Shown here: piece after piece, positions 8,466 to 16,516 of the stretch
How the letters are laid out: each line of letters begins with the position of its first letter
Position numbering within the stretch: the first letter of the stretch is position 1
Source of the DNA: Streptomyces roseochromogenus subsp. oscitans DS 12.976
Lineage (GTDB): Bacteria > Actinomycetota > Actinomycetes > Streptomycetales > Streptomycetaceae
Direction: 5' to 3'
Length of the DNA stretch: 64,000 nt
NCBI RefSeq assembly: GCF_000497445.1
Contig: NZ_CM002285.1
Location: 7,744,354-7,808,353 of the forward strand
Notes under the pieces: generated by a model
Told to the model about the DNA's origin: nothing
Seen by the model: only the letters and a program-made list of their open reading frames with translations
The model's database searches: none
Program-made: the position numbers and the translations under genes

Positions 8466-9389
8466 TCAGTCCTCCGGACCGTCGTCGTCGTCCTCTTTGG
8501 AGCCACCCGCGCCACCGGCCGGAGGTCTCTGCTTCCCGCCCGGAGGGCTCACGTCCCGGCGCCGCAGATACCGCTCGAACTCGCGGGCGATCGCCTCGCC
8601 CGACGCCTCCGGCAGCTCCGCGGTGTCCCGGGCCTCCTCCAGCGTCTGGACGTACTCGGCGACCTCGCTGTCCTCGGCGGCCAGCTGGTCCACGCCGACC
8701 TGCCAGGCCCGCGCGTCCTCGGGCAGCTCGCCCTGCGGGATGCGCAGGTCCAGCAGATCCTCCAGGCGGTTGAGCAGCGCCAGCGTGGCCTTGGGGTTGG
8801 GCGGCTGGGAGACGTAGTGCGGTACGGCCGCCCACAGCGACACCGCCGGGACGCCGGCGTGCGTGCACGCCTCCTGCAGGACACCGACGATGCCGGTCGG
8901 GCCCTCGTACTTGGTCTCTTCCAGATCCATCCGCTCGGCCAGGTCCGGGTCGGACGTGACCCCGCTGACCGGCACCGGACGCGTGTGCGGGGTGTCACCG
9001 AGCAGCGCGCCCAGGATGACCACCAGCTCCACGCCCAGCTCGTGCGCGAAGCCGAGCAGCTCGTTGCAGAACGAGCGCCAGCGCATGGACGGTTCGATGC
9101 CGCGGACCAGCACCAGGTCGCGCGGCTTCTCGCCGCCGACCCGCACCACCGACAGCCTCGTCGTCGGCCAGGTGATCTTGCGCACACCGCCGTCCATGAA
9201 CACCGTGGGGCGGTTCACCTGGAAGTCGTAGTAGTCCTCGGCGTCCAGCGCCGCGAACACCTCGCCCTTCCATTCGCGTTCCAGATGTGCGACCGCCGTG
9301 GAGGCGGCGTCGCCGGCATCGTTCCAGCCCTCGAACGCGGCCACCATGACTGGGTCGATCAGCTCGGGAACCCCCTCCAGCTCGATCAC
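8466..9389 (-). CDS. parJ: PAC2-family protein ParJ
   Basis: 307-residue member of the PAC2 (proteasome assembly chaperone 2-like) family. The S. coelicolor ortholog next to mshC is ParJ, which binds ParA and affects its polymerisation during sporulation septation; assignment here rests on position and family. The N-terminus has the family signature (PVMVAAFEGWNDAGDA), and a central TRLSVVRVGGEKPRDLVLVRG segment follows. The C-terminal 30 residues are disordered and end in an Asp/Glu-rich tail. Translation starts at GTG 9389 with AAGGAGG seven bases upstream. Confidence 0.85.
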   Translation of the reverse strand: MIELEGVPELIDPVMVAAFEGWNDAGDAASTAVAHLEREWKGEVFAALDAEDYYDFQVNRPTVFMDGGVRKITWPTTRLSVVRVGGEKPRDLVLVRGIEPSMRWRSFCNELLGFAHELGVELVVILGALLGDTPHTRPVPVSGVTSDPDLAERMDLEETKYEGPTGIVGVLQEACTHAGVPAVSLWAAVPHYVSQPPNPKATLALLNRLEDLLDLRIPQGELPEDARAWQVGVDQLAAEDSEVAEYVQTLEEARDTAELPEASGEAIAREFERYLRRRDVSPPGGKQRPPAGGAGGSKEDDDDGPED

Positions 9390-9555
9390 CCAGTGCCTCC
9401 TTCCGACGTGCCCTCGCTTGACTCACCAACCTTACGGCGTCCGGCGGGGGCGCCCGCAGCCCCCTTGCGTGGGGGAGTGACCGGATCACTGCCCCGATCG
9501 CCCCCGTCGAACACCCCGCGTCAACCGGGAGCCCGGACCGCTCCGCACGGGCGTT

Positions 9556-10227
9556 TCACAGTGTGCTGCGGAGCCACTGCTCCACGCTCGCGATGTGCAC
9601 GGTCGCCCAGGAGCGGGCCGCCTCCGCGTCCCGGTCGCGCAGTGCGGCCAGGATCGCCCGGTGCTCGCGCAGGGTGCGGCCCACCGCGTCCTCCTGGGTC
9701 AGACCCCGCCAGATCCGGGCCCGTGTGGTCGGCCCCGACAGGCCGTCCAGCAGGGAGCACAGCACCGAGTTGCCGGCACCACGCACGATGCCGCGGTGGA
9801 ACTCCAGGTCGGCGGCGACCAGCTCCTCCACCGAGGGTTCCTCACCCAGCGCGTCCAACTGGGCGGTCAAGGCGTCCAGTTGCTGCTCGCTGATCCGGAA
9901 GGCCGCCATCGCCGTCGCGGCCGGTTCCAGGATCCGGCGCACCGCCAGGAACTCCAGCACGGTGTCGTCGCGGTGGAAGTCCACGACGAAGCTCATCGCC
10001 TCCAGCAGCAGCTGCGGATCGAGGCTGGTGACATAGGTGCCGTCGCCCTGGCGCACGTCCAGGATCCGGATCAGTGACAGGGCCCGTACGGCCTCCCGCA
10101 GCGAGTTGCGGGACAGGCCCAGCTCGGCCGCCAGCTCGCTCTCCTTGGGCAGCCGGTCGCCGGGGCGCAGCGCACCGGAGACGATCATGTCCTTGATCTT
10201 CTCGATCGCCTCGTCGGTGACTGCCAT
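9556..10227 (-). CDS. FadR-subfamily GntR regulator (FCD domain)
   Basis: 223-residue repressor-type protein. A GntR winged helix occupies residues 1-70 (KIKDMIVSGALRPGDRLPKE, then SRNSLREAVRAL as recognition helix and GDGTYV as wing). An FCD ligand domain follows, with metal or ligand residues in DLEFH, TLREH and TVHIAS. The ligand is probably a sugar acid or other carboxylate, as in the family. A perfect 15-bp palindrome lies 32 bases upstream of its start, so it probably represses itself. No catabolic operon is adjacent; the nearest downstream gene is convergent parJ's start side. Confidence 0.85.
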   Translation of the reverse strand: MAVTDEAIEKIKDMIVSGALRPGDRLPKESELAAELGLSRNSLREAVRALSLIRILDVRQGDGTYVTSLDPQLLLEAMSFVVDFHRDDTVLEFLAVRRILEPAATAMAAFRISEQQLDALTAQLDALGEEPSVEELVAADLEFHRGIVRGAGNSVLCSLLDGLSGPTTRARIWRGLTQEDAVGRTLREHRAILAALRDRDAEAARSWATVHIASVEQWLRSTL

Positions 10228-10258
10228 GCCCGGCCTCCTGTCGCCCGCCCCATGCCTC

Positions 10259-10273
10259 AGACATCGGATGTCT
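10259..10273. promoter_or_regulatory. Likely operator of the FadR-type regulator
   Basis: AGACATCGGATGTCT is a palindrome with 7-bp arms around a single central base, 32 bases before the regulator's ATG. The GACATC/GATGTC core is typical of sites for FCD-domain GntR proteins, but binding here is inferred. Confidence 0.6.
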
Positions 10274-10295
10274 CAGCACATTATGCGGCCGGACC

Positions 10296-10841
10296 TCATA
10301 CGGCCGGGCTGTCGAACCATTCCTTGCCGTCCGCCCAGTGCCGCACCCAGCCGGCGAAGCCCGGCTCGGCCGTGGTGTGTCCGAACTCCGCACCGAACGG
10401 AACCGCGCCCTCACCGGTGATCTGCCATATGTGACCCCGGTGGGGACCGCTGACGATCAGATGCCAGTCCATGCCGCAGCCGTCCGTGCCCAGCACGATC
10501 GACCCGTCGCCGGCGACCTGCTCGATGACGGCGCCCGGATCCTCGTACCCCCCGTCGTCCTGCTCCCACAGCCACATCCGGGTGAGGGGGAACGGCTCGG
10601 CCAGCCGCTGCTTGCCGCCGCCCTCGGCCAGTGCCACCAGCCCGTACTCCGGCGGGCCCTGGGACGACCCGTCCGTCACCTCCGCCACGCACGTCCTGTA
10701 CGGCTCCGGCAGTATCACCCCGTGCTGCGCCTCGAAGGCCCGCACCGCCTCCCAGCCCAGCGCCGACGCGCCCCCGTCGTCGGCACCGAACGCCTCGCGC
10801 AGGGCCGCGAGTTCCGCCGGATCCACGTGATCGTTGTCCAT
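10296..10841 (-). CDS. SMI1/KNR4 (SUKH) family protein
   Basis: 181-residue protein. The middle shows the SUKH pattern: a helix ending in LPEPYRTCVAEVTDG near residue 50, then YGLVALAEGG, then a strand-rich half with DGSIVLGTDGCGMDWHLIVSG and HIWQI. SUKH proteins in bacteria are often immunity proteins to polymorphic toxins, but streptomycetes also have stand-alone copies of unknown role, and no toxin gene is nearby. The start at ATG 10841 is chosen because the in-frame sequence further upstream is only the mirror of glpD. It may share the transcript of glpD, which lies 107 bases upstream. Confidence 0.75.
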   Translation of the reverse strand: MDNDHVDPAELAALREAFGADDGGASALGWEAVRAFEAQHGVILPEPYRTCVAEVTDGSSQGPPEYGLVALAEGGGKQRLAEPFPLTRMWLWEQDDGGYEDPGAVIEQVAGDGSIVLGTDGCGMDWHLIVSGPHRGHIWQITGEGAVPFGAEFGHTTAEPGFAGWVRHWADGKEWFDSPAV

Positions 10842-10889
10842 GCCCCCATGGAAGCACCCGGCACTGACAATGCCCCCTGACCTGGCGAA

Positions 10890-10921
10890 AGGGGCCGCCC
10901 CACCGCGGTGGAACAGCCCCT
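10890..10921 (-). terminator. Nested stem-loop after glpD
   Basis: AGGGGC and GCCCCT arms enclose the inner palindrome CCACCGCGGTGG, 28 bases past the glpD stop. This likely ends the glycerol operon transcript, perhaps leakily because the SMI1/KNR4 gene follows on the same strand. Confidence 0.6.
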
Positions 10922-10948
10922 CAGCCAGGCCCGGTCGCTCGCGCCCGC

Positions 10949-12565
10949 CTACTTCTTGTCGAGCAGGTCCTGCACCTTGGCGCGGACCTCGTCCGTGGCC
11001 AGACCCCGGATGGTGAGCGTCGTCCGGCGGCGCAGCACGTCGTCCGGCGTCTCGGCCCACTCGTGGTCGCGGGCCCAGGCGACCTGCGCCCAGATCTCCG
11101 GGGCGTCCGGGTGGACGCGCTCGGCCAGGTCCGGGTTCTCGTTCGCCAGGCGGGCGATGTCGAAGGCCAGCGAACCGTAGTGCGTCGCCAGGTGCTTGGC
11201 CGTGTCGGCGGCCATGCGCGGACCCGGCGCCGGGTGGTCCACCAGCAGCCGGTGCGCGACCGCGCGCGGGTTGGCGACACCGGGCAGCGGCAGCTTCTTG
11301 GGCAGCGAGGAGATCGGCTCGAAGTCGTCGCCCAGCGGGTGACCCGGCAGCGACTCCAGCTTCTGCATCACCGTACGGCCGATGTGCCGGAACGTCGTCC
11401 ACTTGCCGCCCGCGACGGACAGCATGCCGCCCTTGCCCTCGGTCACCACGGTCTCGCGCTTGGCCTTGGCGGTGTCACCGGGGCCGCCCGGCAGCACCCG
11501 CAGACCGGCGAACGCGTAGGTGATGAGGTCACGCTGGAGCTGCTGGTCGCGCACGGAGAACGCGGCCTCGTCCAGGATCTGGGCTATGTCCTTCTCGTTG
11601 ACGTCGACGTCCGCCGGGTCGCCCTCGTACTCCTCGTCGGTCGTACCGAGCAGGAGCATGTCCTCCCAGGGGAGGGCGAAGGTGATCCGGTACTTGTCGA
11701 TCGGGGTCGCCAGCGCGGCCTTCCACGGGGACGTCCGCTTCAGGACCAGGTGCGCGCCCTTGGACAGGCGGATGGACGGCGCCGCGTTCGGGTCCTCCAG
11801 CTTGCGCAGGTGGTCCACCCAGGGGCCGGTCGCGTTCAGCACCAGGCGGGCGTTGACCCCGAACTCCGCACCGGAGAGCCGGTCCTTGAGCTCGGCGCCG
11901 GTGACCCGGCCGTTGGTGAAGCGCAGCCCGGTGACCTCGGCGTGGTTGAGGACGACGGCGCCCGCCTCGACGGCAGCACGGACCGTCATCAGCGCCATGC
12001 GCGCGTCGTTCATCTGGTCGTCGCCGTACACGGCCACGGCCTTGAGCTTCTCGGTGCGCAGCTCGGGCACGTCCTGCGCCGCCCGGGCGGGCGAGAGCAG
12101 ATGGCCGACGCCGTCGCCGAACGCGGAGAGCGCGGAGTAGGCGAAGACGCCCGCGCCGAGCTTCGCCGCGCCGTGCGGCCCGCCCTTGTACACGGGGAGG
12201 TAGAAGGTGAGCGGGTTCGCCAGGTGGGGGGCCACCTGGCGGGAGACCGCACGGCGCTCGAAGTGGTTCTCCGCCACCAGCTTCACCGCGCCGGTCTGCA
12301 GGTAGCGCAGACCGCCGTGGAGCAGCTTGGAGGAGGCGGAGGAGGTGGCGCCGGCGAAGTCGCCGGCGTCGACCAGAGCCACCCTCAGGCCGGACTGCGC
12401 GGCGTGCCAGGCGGTGGAGATGCCCAGGATGCCGCCGCCGATCACCAGAAGGTCGTACGACGCCTTGGAGAGCTGCTCCCGGGTCTCGGCGCGGCTCGGG
12501 TTGGAGCCGGAGGCCGGGTGCGTCCCGAGGGCAGGCACGGACTGCAGGGTGGACTGACTGGTCAT
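10949..12565 (-). CDS. glpD: Glycerol-3-phosphate dehydrogenase (FAD)
   Basis: 538-residue membrane-associated flavoenzyme that oxidises sn-glycerol 3-phosphate to dihydroxyacetone phosphate and passes electrons to quinone. The FAD-binding Rossmann motif VIGGGILGISTAWHAAQSG is at about residues 41-59, followed by DAGDFAGATSSASSK with the substrate/FAD loop LLHGGLRYL near 85. The C-terminal domain has the DLAERVHP and PDDVLRRRT helices. The start ATG has GAGGAG about 11 bases upstream. It is the last gene of the gylR-glpF-glpK-glpD operon, 42 bases after glpK; in S. coelicolor it is called gylB. Confidence 0.95.
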   Translation of the reverse strand: MTSQSTLQSVPALGTHPASGSNPSRAETREQLSKASYDLLVIGGGILGISTAWHAAQSGLRVALVDAGDFAGATSSASSKLLHGGLRYLQTGAVKLVAENHFERRAVSRQVAPHLANPLTFYLPVYKGGPHGAAKLGAGVFAYSALSAFGDGVGHLLSPARAAQDVPELRTEKLKAVAVYGDDQMNDARMALMTVRAAVEAGAVVLNHAEVTGLRFTNGRVTGAELKDRLSGAEFGVNARLVLNATGPWVDHLRKLEDPNAAPSIRLSKGAHLVLKRTSPWKAALATPIDKYRITFALPWEDMLLLGTTDEEYEGDPADVDVNEKDIAQILDEAAFSVRDQQLQRDLITYAFAGLRVLPGGPGDTAKAKRETVVTEGKGGMLSVAGGKWTTFRHIGRTVMQKLESLPGHPLGDDFEPISSLPKKLPLPGVANPRAVAHRLLVDHPAPGPRMAADTAKHLATHYGSLAFDIARLANENPDLAERVHPDAPEIWAQVAWARDHEWAETPDDVLRRRTTLTIRGLATDEVRAKVQDLLDKK

Positions 12566-12607
12566 GTCGGGTACTTACTCCTCGTCAGAGCTGATCTGTG
12601 GGGCAGC

Positions 12608-14146
12608 TCAGCTCTCGTCCTCGATCCAGCCCATGGTCCGGTCGACGGCCTTGAGCCAGTTCTTGTACTCACGGTCGCGGGTGTCCGCGTCCATCTGGGG
12701 AGTCCATTCGGCGGCCCGGCGCCAGTTGGCGCGCAGTTCGTCGGTGCTGGACCAGAAGCCGACGGCGAGACCGGCGGCGTAGGCGGCGCCGAGGCAGGTG
12801 GTCTCGGCGACCATCGGGCGCACCACAGGTGCGTCCAGAACGTCGGCGAGGGTCTGCATCAGCAGGTTGTTGGAGGTCATACCGCCGTCCACCTTCAGGG
12901 CCACCAGCTCGTCGCCGGAGTCCTTGACCATGGCGTCGGCGATCTCCCGGGTCTGCCAGGCGGTGGCCTCCAGGACGGCGCGCGCGAGGTGCGCCTTGGT
13001 GACGTACCGGGTCAGACCGGCGATCACACCGCGGGCGTCGGAACGCCAGTGCGGGGCGAACAGACCGGAGAAGGCCGGCACGAAGTAGGCGCCGCCGTTG
13101 TCCTCGACCGAGAGCGCGAGCGTCTCGATCTCGGCGGCGGTGGAGATCAGGCCCATCTGGTCGCGCATCCACTGCACCAGCGAGCCGGTGACGGCGATCG
13201 AGCCCTCCAGGGCGTAGACCGTCGGCTGGTCGCCGATCTTGTAACCGACCGTGGTCAGCAGACCGGCGTAGGAGTTGATGATCTTGTCGCCGGTGTTCAT
13301 CACCATGAAGGTGCCGGTGCCGTAGGTCGACTTGGTCTCGCCCTCGGCGAAGCAGCACTGGCCGAACAGGGCCGCCTGCTGGTCGCCGAGCGCGGAGGCG
13401 ACCGGGATGCCGCCGAGCAGCTCGCCCAGCTTGCCGCCCTTGACCTCGCCGTAGACCTCGGCGGAGGAGCGGATCTCGGGAAGGATCTGCGTCGGGACGC
13501 CGATGGACTCGGCGATCTTCTCGTCCCACTGCATGGTGTGCAGGTTCATGAGAAGGGTGCGGGAGGCGTTGGTCACGTCGGTGACGTGGTGGCCGCCGTT
13601 GACACCGCCGGTCAGGTTCCAGATGACCCAGGTGTCCATGGTGCCGAAGAGGATGTCGCCGGCCTCGGCGCGCTCCTTGAGGCCCTCGACGTTGTCCAGC
13701 AGCCAGCGAGCCTTGGGCCCGGAGAAGTACGAGGCCAGCGGCAGGCCGGTCTCGCGGCGGAAGCGGTCCTGGCCGACGTTGCGGCCCAGCTCCCGGCACA
13801 GGGCATCGGTGCGGGTGTCCTGCCAGACGAGGGCGTTGTGGACGGGCTCACCGGTGTTCTTGTCCCACAGCACGGTGGTCTCGCGCTGGTTGGTGATGCC
13901 GATGGCCTTGATGTCGTCACGGGTGATGCCGGCCTTCTGGATGGCTCCGGCGACGACTTCCTGGACGTTGGTCCAGATCTCGTTGGCGTTGTGCTCGACC
14001 CAGCCCGGCTTCGGGAAGATCTGCTCGTGCTCCTTCTGGTCGACGGAGACGATCCGGCCGTCCTTGTCGAAGACGATGCAGCGCGAGGAGGTCGTGCCCT
14101 GGTCGATCGCGGCGATGAACGGGCCTGCGGTGTGGGCGTCGGTCAC
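12608..14146 (-). CDS. glpK: Glycerol kinase
   Basis: 512-residue FGGY-family cytosolic kinase that phosphorylates glycerol with ATP, trapping it for GlpD. Motifs include [15 protein letters not shown] near residue 13 (phosphate loop), [10 protein letters not shown] near 87, [14 protein letters not shown] near 168, and [12 protein letters not shown] near 410. The start is GTG 14146 with GGAG six bases upstream. It lies between glpF and glpD on the same strand, with 71 and 42 bases of spacing. The S. coelicolor name is gylA. Confidence 0.95.
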   Translation of the reverse strand: MTDAHTAGPFIAAIDQGTTSSRCIVFDKDGRIVSVDQKEHEQIFPKPGWVEHNANEIWTNVQEVVAGAIQKAGITRDDIKAIGITNQRETTVLWDKNTGEPVHNALVWQDTRTDALCRELGRNVGQDRFRRETGLPLASYFSGPKARWLLDNVEGLKERAEAGDILFGTMDTWVIWNLTGGVNGGHHVTDVTNASRTLLMNLHTMQWDEKIAESIGVPTQILPEIRSSAEVYGEVKGGKLGELLGGIPVASALGDQQAALFGQCCFAEGETKSTYGTGTFMVMNTGDKIINSYAGLLTTVGYKIGDQPTVYALEGSIAVTGSLVQWMRDQMGLISTAAEIETLALSVEDNGGAYFVPAFSGLFAPHWRSDARGVIAGLTRYVTKAHLARAVLEATAWQTREIADAMVKDSGDELVALKVDGGMTSNNLLMQTLADVLDAPVVRPMVAETTCLGAAYAAGLAVGFWSSTDELRANWRRAAEWTPQMDADTRDREYKNWLKAVDRTMGWIEDES

Positions 14147-14205
14147 TGTGTGCTCCTGAAAGATCCGTGGTGAGGGGGCTTTACGTACGGCGCGTGCTCA
14201 ATACC

Positions 14206-14217
14206 TACGTATACGTA
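14206..14217. promoter_or_regulatory. AT-rich palindrome between glpF and glpK
   Basis: TACGTATACGTA is a perfect 12-bp palindrome directly after the glpF stop codon, flanked by AATAC and TATT. It is unusually AT-rich for this genome. It may be an operator or a processing/stability element in the operon; nothing proves either. Confidence 0.35.
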
Positions 14218-15012
14218 TTAAGCGAATGCGACGTTGTAGATGCCTGCAGCGATCGCGCCGCCGATCAGCGGACCGACGATCGGGATCCAGGCGTAAGCCC
14301 AGTCGGAACCGCCCTTGTTGGGCAGCGGCAGCAGGGCGTGCACGATGCGCGGGCCCAGGTCACGGGCCGGGTTGATCGCGTAGCCCGTCGGGCCGCCGAG
14401 GGAGAGACCGATCGACACCACCACGAACGCGGTGATCAGACCGCCGAGGATGCCGAGGCCGTTGCCCTTGTCGTTCAGGCCCTGCGTGAGGACCGCGAGG
14501 ATCAGCACGACCGTGCCGATGATCTCCGTGGCGAGGTTCTGCGCCACGTTCCGGATCTCCGGACCGGTGGAGAAGATGCCGAGGACCGGGCCGGCGCCCT
14601 TCTCCTGGGCCTCGACCGCCTTGGCCGCGGTGGCCTGCGCGCCGGGACCGCCCACGATCTCCTTGTCGGTGAGATGCGCGTGGAACTGGCCGTAGTAGGC
14701 GACCCACACCAGGGTCGCGCCGATCATCGCGCCGAGCAGCTGGCCGGCGAAATAGACCGGAACGTTGGTCCAGTCGCCGCTCTTGATGGCCAGGGCGACG
14801 GTGACGGCCGGGTTGAGGTGCGCACCGGAGAGCGGTCCGGAGATGTAGACGGCCGTCATGACGGCGAAGCCCCACCCGAAGGCGATGGCGAGCCAACCGG
14901 CGTTACGGGCCTTGGAGGCCTTCAGCGTGACGGCCGCGCAGACGCCGCCGCCGAGCAGGATGAGTATGGCGGTACCGATGGTCTCGCCGATGAAGATGTC
15001 GGAGCTGGACAC
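14218..15012 (-). CDS. glpF: Glycerol uptake facilitator (aquaglyceroporin)
   Basis: 264-residue MIP-family membrane channel for glycerol. Both pore motifs are present: [12 protein letters not shown] near residue 68 and the second as [10 protein letters not shown] near 205. Six hydrophobic helices are evident, starting with [21 protein letters not shown] at residues 7-27. The Asp after the second NPA (NPARD) is the glyceroporin-type residue. The start is GTG 15012 ([10 protein letters not shown]), with AAAGGAG six bases upstream; a longer frame to 15150 would cover promoter DNA. It is the first structural gene of the glycerol operon, gylC in S. coelicolor. A GylR-like site lies 131 bases upstream. 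Confidence 0.93.
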   Translation of the reverse strand: MSSSDIFIGETIGTAILILLGGGVCAAVTLKASKARNAGWLAIAFGWGFAVMTAVYISGPLSGAHLNPAVTVALAIKSGDWTNVPVYFAGQLLGAMIGATLVWVAYYGQFHAHLTDKEIVGGPGAQATAAKAVEAQEKGAGPVLGIFSTGPEIRNVAQNLATEIIGTVVLILAVLTQGLNDKGNGLGILGGLITAFVVVSIGLSLGGPTGYAINPARDLGPRIVHALLPLPNKGGSDWAYAWIPIVGPLIGGAIAAGIYNVAFA

Positions 15013-15402
15013 CCGCGACTCCTTTGTCCTTCGTCCAGGGATAGCCGAACCCCGGTCCCGCCGGGGGTTCTGGCGCCCTCGGGGGTGAGAGCGATGCCGG
15101 TCCTTGGCGTTGTCACACTCTAGCGCGTATTGCCGGTAGGTGTTCGACAATGCCGACCGATGGACGGGAGTCTTGCTTCGGCGTTACGCATGCGTCAAGG
15201 GTTCTGTTATTGAAAACAGGATCGTTATTGATCGCTGCCGGTTATCACTCTTCGCGCCCAGACATAGGTGTTAGTCGGATATGTCCATTTCAGGGTAGGG
15301 CGAGATCCGGAACGCCGCCCGGCGTCCAGGTCGCCGCCGAGAGAGATTCCCCGGGCGCACCCGGGGGCGAGCGCACAGCGCTCAGAACTGTCCCGCGCCC
15401 GC
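15013..15402. other. gylR-glpF intergenic region (390 bp) with a GylR-like site
   Basis: No gene is seen. It holds the glpF Shine-Dalgarno, the pseudo-palindrome at 15143-15157, and an AT-richer stretch at 15200-15290 containing the inverted repeat CTGTT/AACAG around 15203 and a TTATTGAT element. In S. coelicolor a glycerol-inducible promoter lies in the equivalent position, so the operon promoter is expected here. Confidence 0.6.
15143..15157. promoter_or_regulatory. Putative GylR operator 1 (before glpF)
   Basis: TTCGACAATGCCGAC is an imperfect palindrome around a central A. It shares the pattern TTCGRCAATGYCGAM with a second site before gylR at 16290-16304, matching 12 of 15 bases. Shared occurrence before only the regulator and its target operon suggests GylR binding. 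Confidence 0.5.
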
Positions 15403-16167
15403 TCAGAACCGTCCTGCGCCCAGGTCCCTGGACACCGCACGGGCGCAGTCGCGCACCGCCGCGATCAGCTCGGAACGCAGCTCGCCGTCGCGGCGCAGCC
15501 GTTCCACGGCGCCGGCGATGCCGACCGCACCCACGGGCATACGGCGCCGGTCGTGGATGGGCGCAGCGATGGACGCCACCCCCTCCCAGGTCTCCTCCAC
15601 GTCCGCCGCGTAACCACGCGCGCGCGTGAGGTCGAGCAGGTGCTCGAAGTCCCCGGCGTCGCACACCGTGCGGTCGGTGAAGGCCTTCCGCTCGGTCTCC
15701 AGCGACTCGCTGTGCGCCACCGGGTCGTACGCCGAGAGCACCTTGCCGAGCGCGGTGGAGTGCAGCGGCTGCATGGCGCCGATCTCCAGCACCTGCCGGC
15801 TGTCGTCCGGCCGGAAGACGTGGTGCACGATCAGCACGCCCTGCTGGTGCAGGACCCCCAGGTAGACGCTCTCGCCGCTGGAACGGGCCAGGTCGTCGGT
15901 CCATACCAGGGCCCTGGCCCGCAGCTCGTGCACGTCCAGGTATGTGGTGCCGAGGCGCAGCAGCTCCGCGCCCAGCTGATAGCGGCCGGAGGAGTCGTCC
16001 TGCTCCACGAACCCCTCCTGCTGGAGGGTGCGCAGGATGCCGTGGGCGGTGCCCTTGGCGAGACCCAGTGACGAGGCGATGTCCGACAGGCCGAGCCGTC
16101 GCTCGCCGCCCGCGAGCAGCCGCAGCATCGCGGCCGCCCGTTCGAGCGACTGGATGTTCCGTGCCAT
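15403..16167 (-). CDS. gylR: IclR-family glycerol operon regulator GylR
   Basis: 254-residue IclR-type regulator, the same length as S. coelicolor GylR, which represses its own gene and the glycerol operon until glycerol or glycerol 3-phosphate is present. The N-terminal winged helix (RNIQSLERAAAMLRLLAGG, then LGLAKGTAHGILRTLQQEG as recognition helix) spans residues 3-60. The effector domain follows, with MQPLHSTALGKVLSA and the C-terminal GIAGAVERL. ATG 16167 with GGAGG upstream is preferred over the longer frame to 16224. It is first in the gylR-glpF-glpK-glpD array and divergent from metH. Confidence 0.92.
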   Translation of the reverse strand: MARNIQSLERAAAMLRLLAGGERRLGLSDIASSLGLAKGTAHGILRTLQQEGFVEQDDSSGRYQLGAELLRLGTTYLDVHELRARALVWTDDLARSSGESVYLGVLHQQGVLIVHHVFRPDDSRQVLEIGAMQPLHSTALGKVLSAYDPVAHSESLETERKAFTDRTVCDAGDFEHLLDLTRARGYAADVEETWEGVASIAAPIHDRRRMPVGAVGIAGAVERLRRDGELRSELIAAVRDCARAVSRDLGAGRF

Positions 16168-16516
16168 CGCCGTCCTGCCTCCGTCCCCTTCGACCGCCGT
16201 CGAACGGCCGGTCGCGCCGTCCACGGTGCCGACCGCTGTCGTATACCGCGACTGCTGTCATACACCGTCGTGCGACGTGTTACCCGCCGTTCGGCAATGT
16301 CGAACACTACCGGTCCATGTCGACCTCCCGCTAACGGCCGGTCGGCACCTGTTACCTCACACGTGACCTGTCCGCGGAAGCAGAGCCACCCGCGTCCGCC
16401 TCGTGGACGCCGCTGCCCATCCAAGCCGACTCCCGGTTACGCTGGCGCCGTGCGGCATCCCGGCCCGCCCGGGAGAGCCGCATAGCCGACAGCCGTCGCA
16501 TAGAGGGAGCCCCTTC
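16168..16516. other. gylR-metH divergent intergenic region (349 bp)
   Basis: No gene and no recognisable cobalamin or S-box riboswitch is seen before metH. It contains a GylR-like palindrome 123 bases upstream of gylR, the clustered AT-richer segment TGTCATACACCGTC near 16256, and the metH ribosome-binding site AGAGGGAG at 16502-16509. Confidence 0.55.
16290..16304. promoter_or_regulatory. Putative GylR operator 2 (before gylR)
   Basis: TTCGGCAATGTCGAA has 7-bp arms that pair at six of seven positions around a central A. It resembles the site before glpF and would support autoregulation of gylR, which is known in S. coelicolor. Confidence 0.5.

Noticed and set aside
11063..14173. Long plus-strand frame of 1036 codons opposite glpD and glpK
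   Set aside because: Mirror of two clear enzyme genes; no family pattern of its own.
16168..16516. Possible riboswitch before metH
   Set aside because: I looked for the cobalamin B12-box and S-box patterns and saw neither; a covariance-model search would decide.
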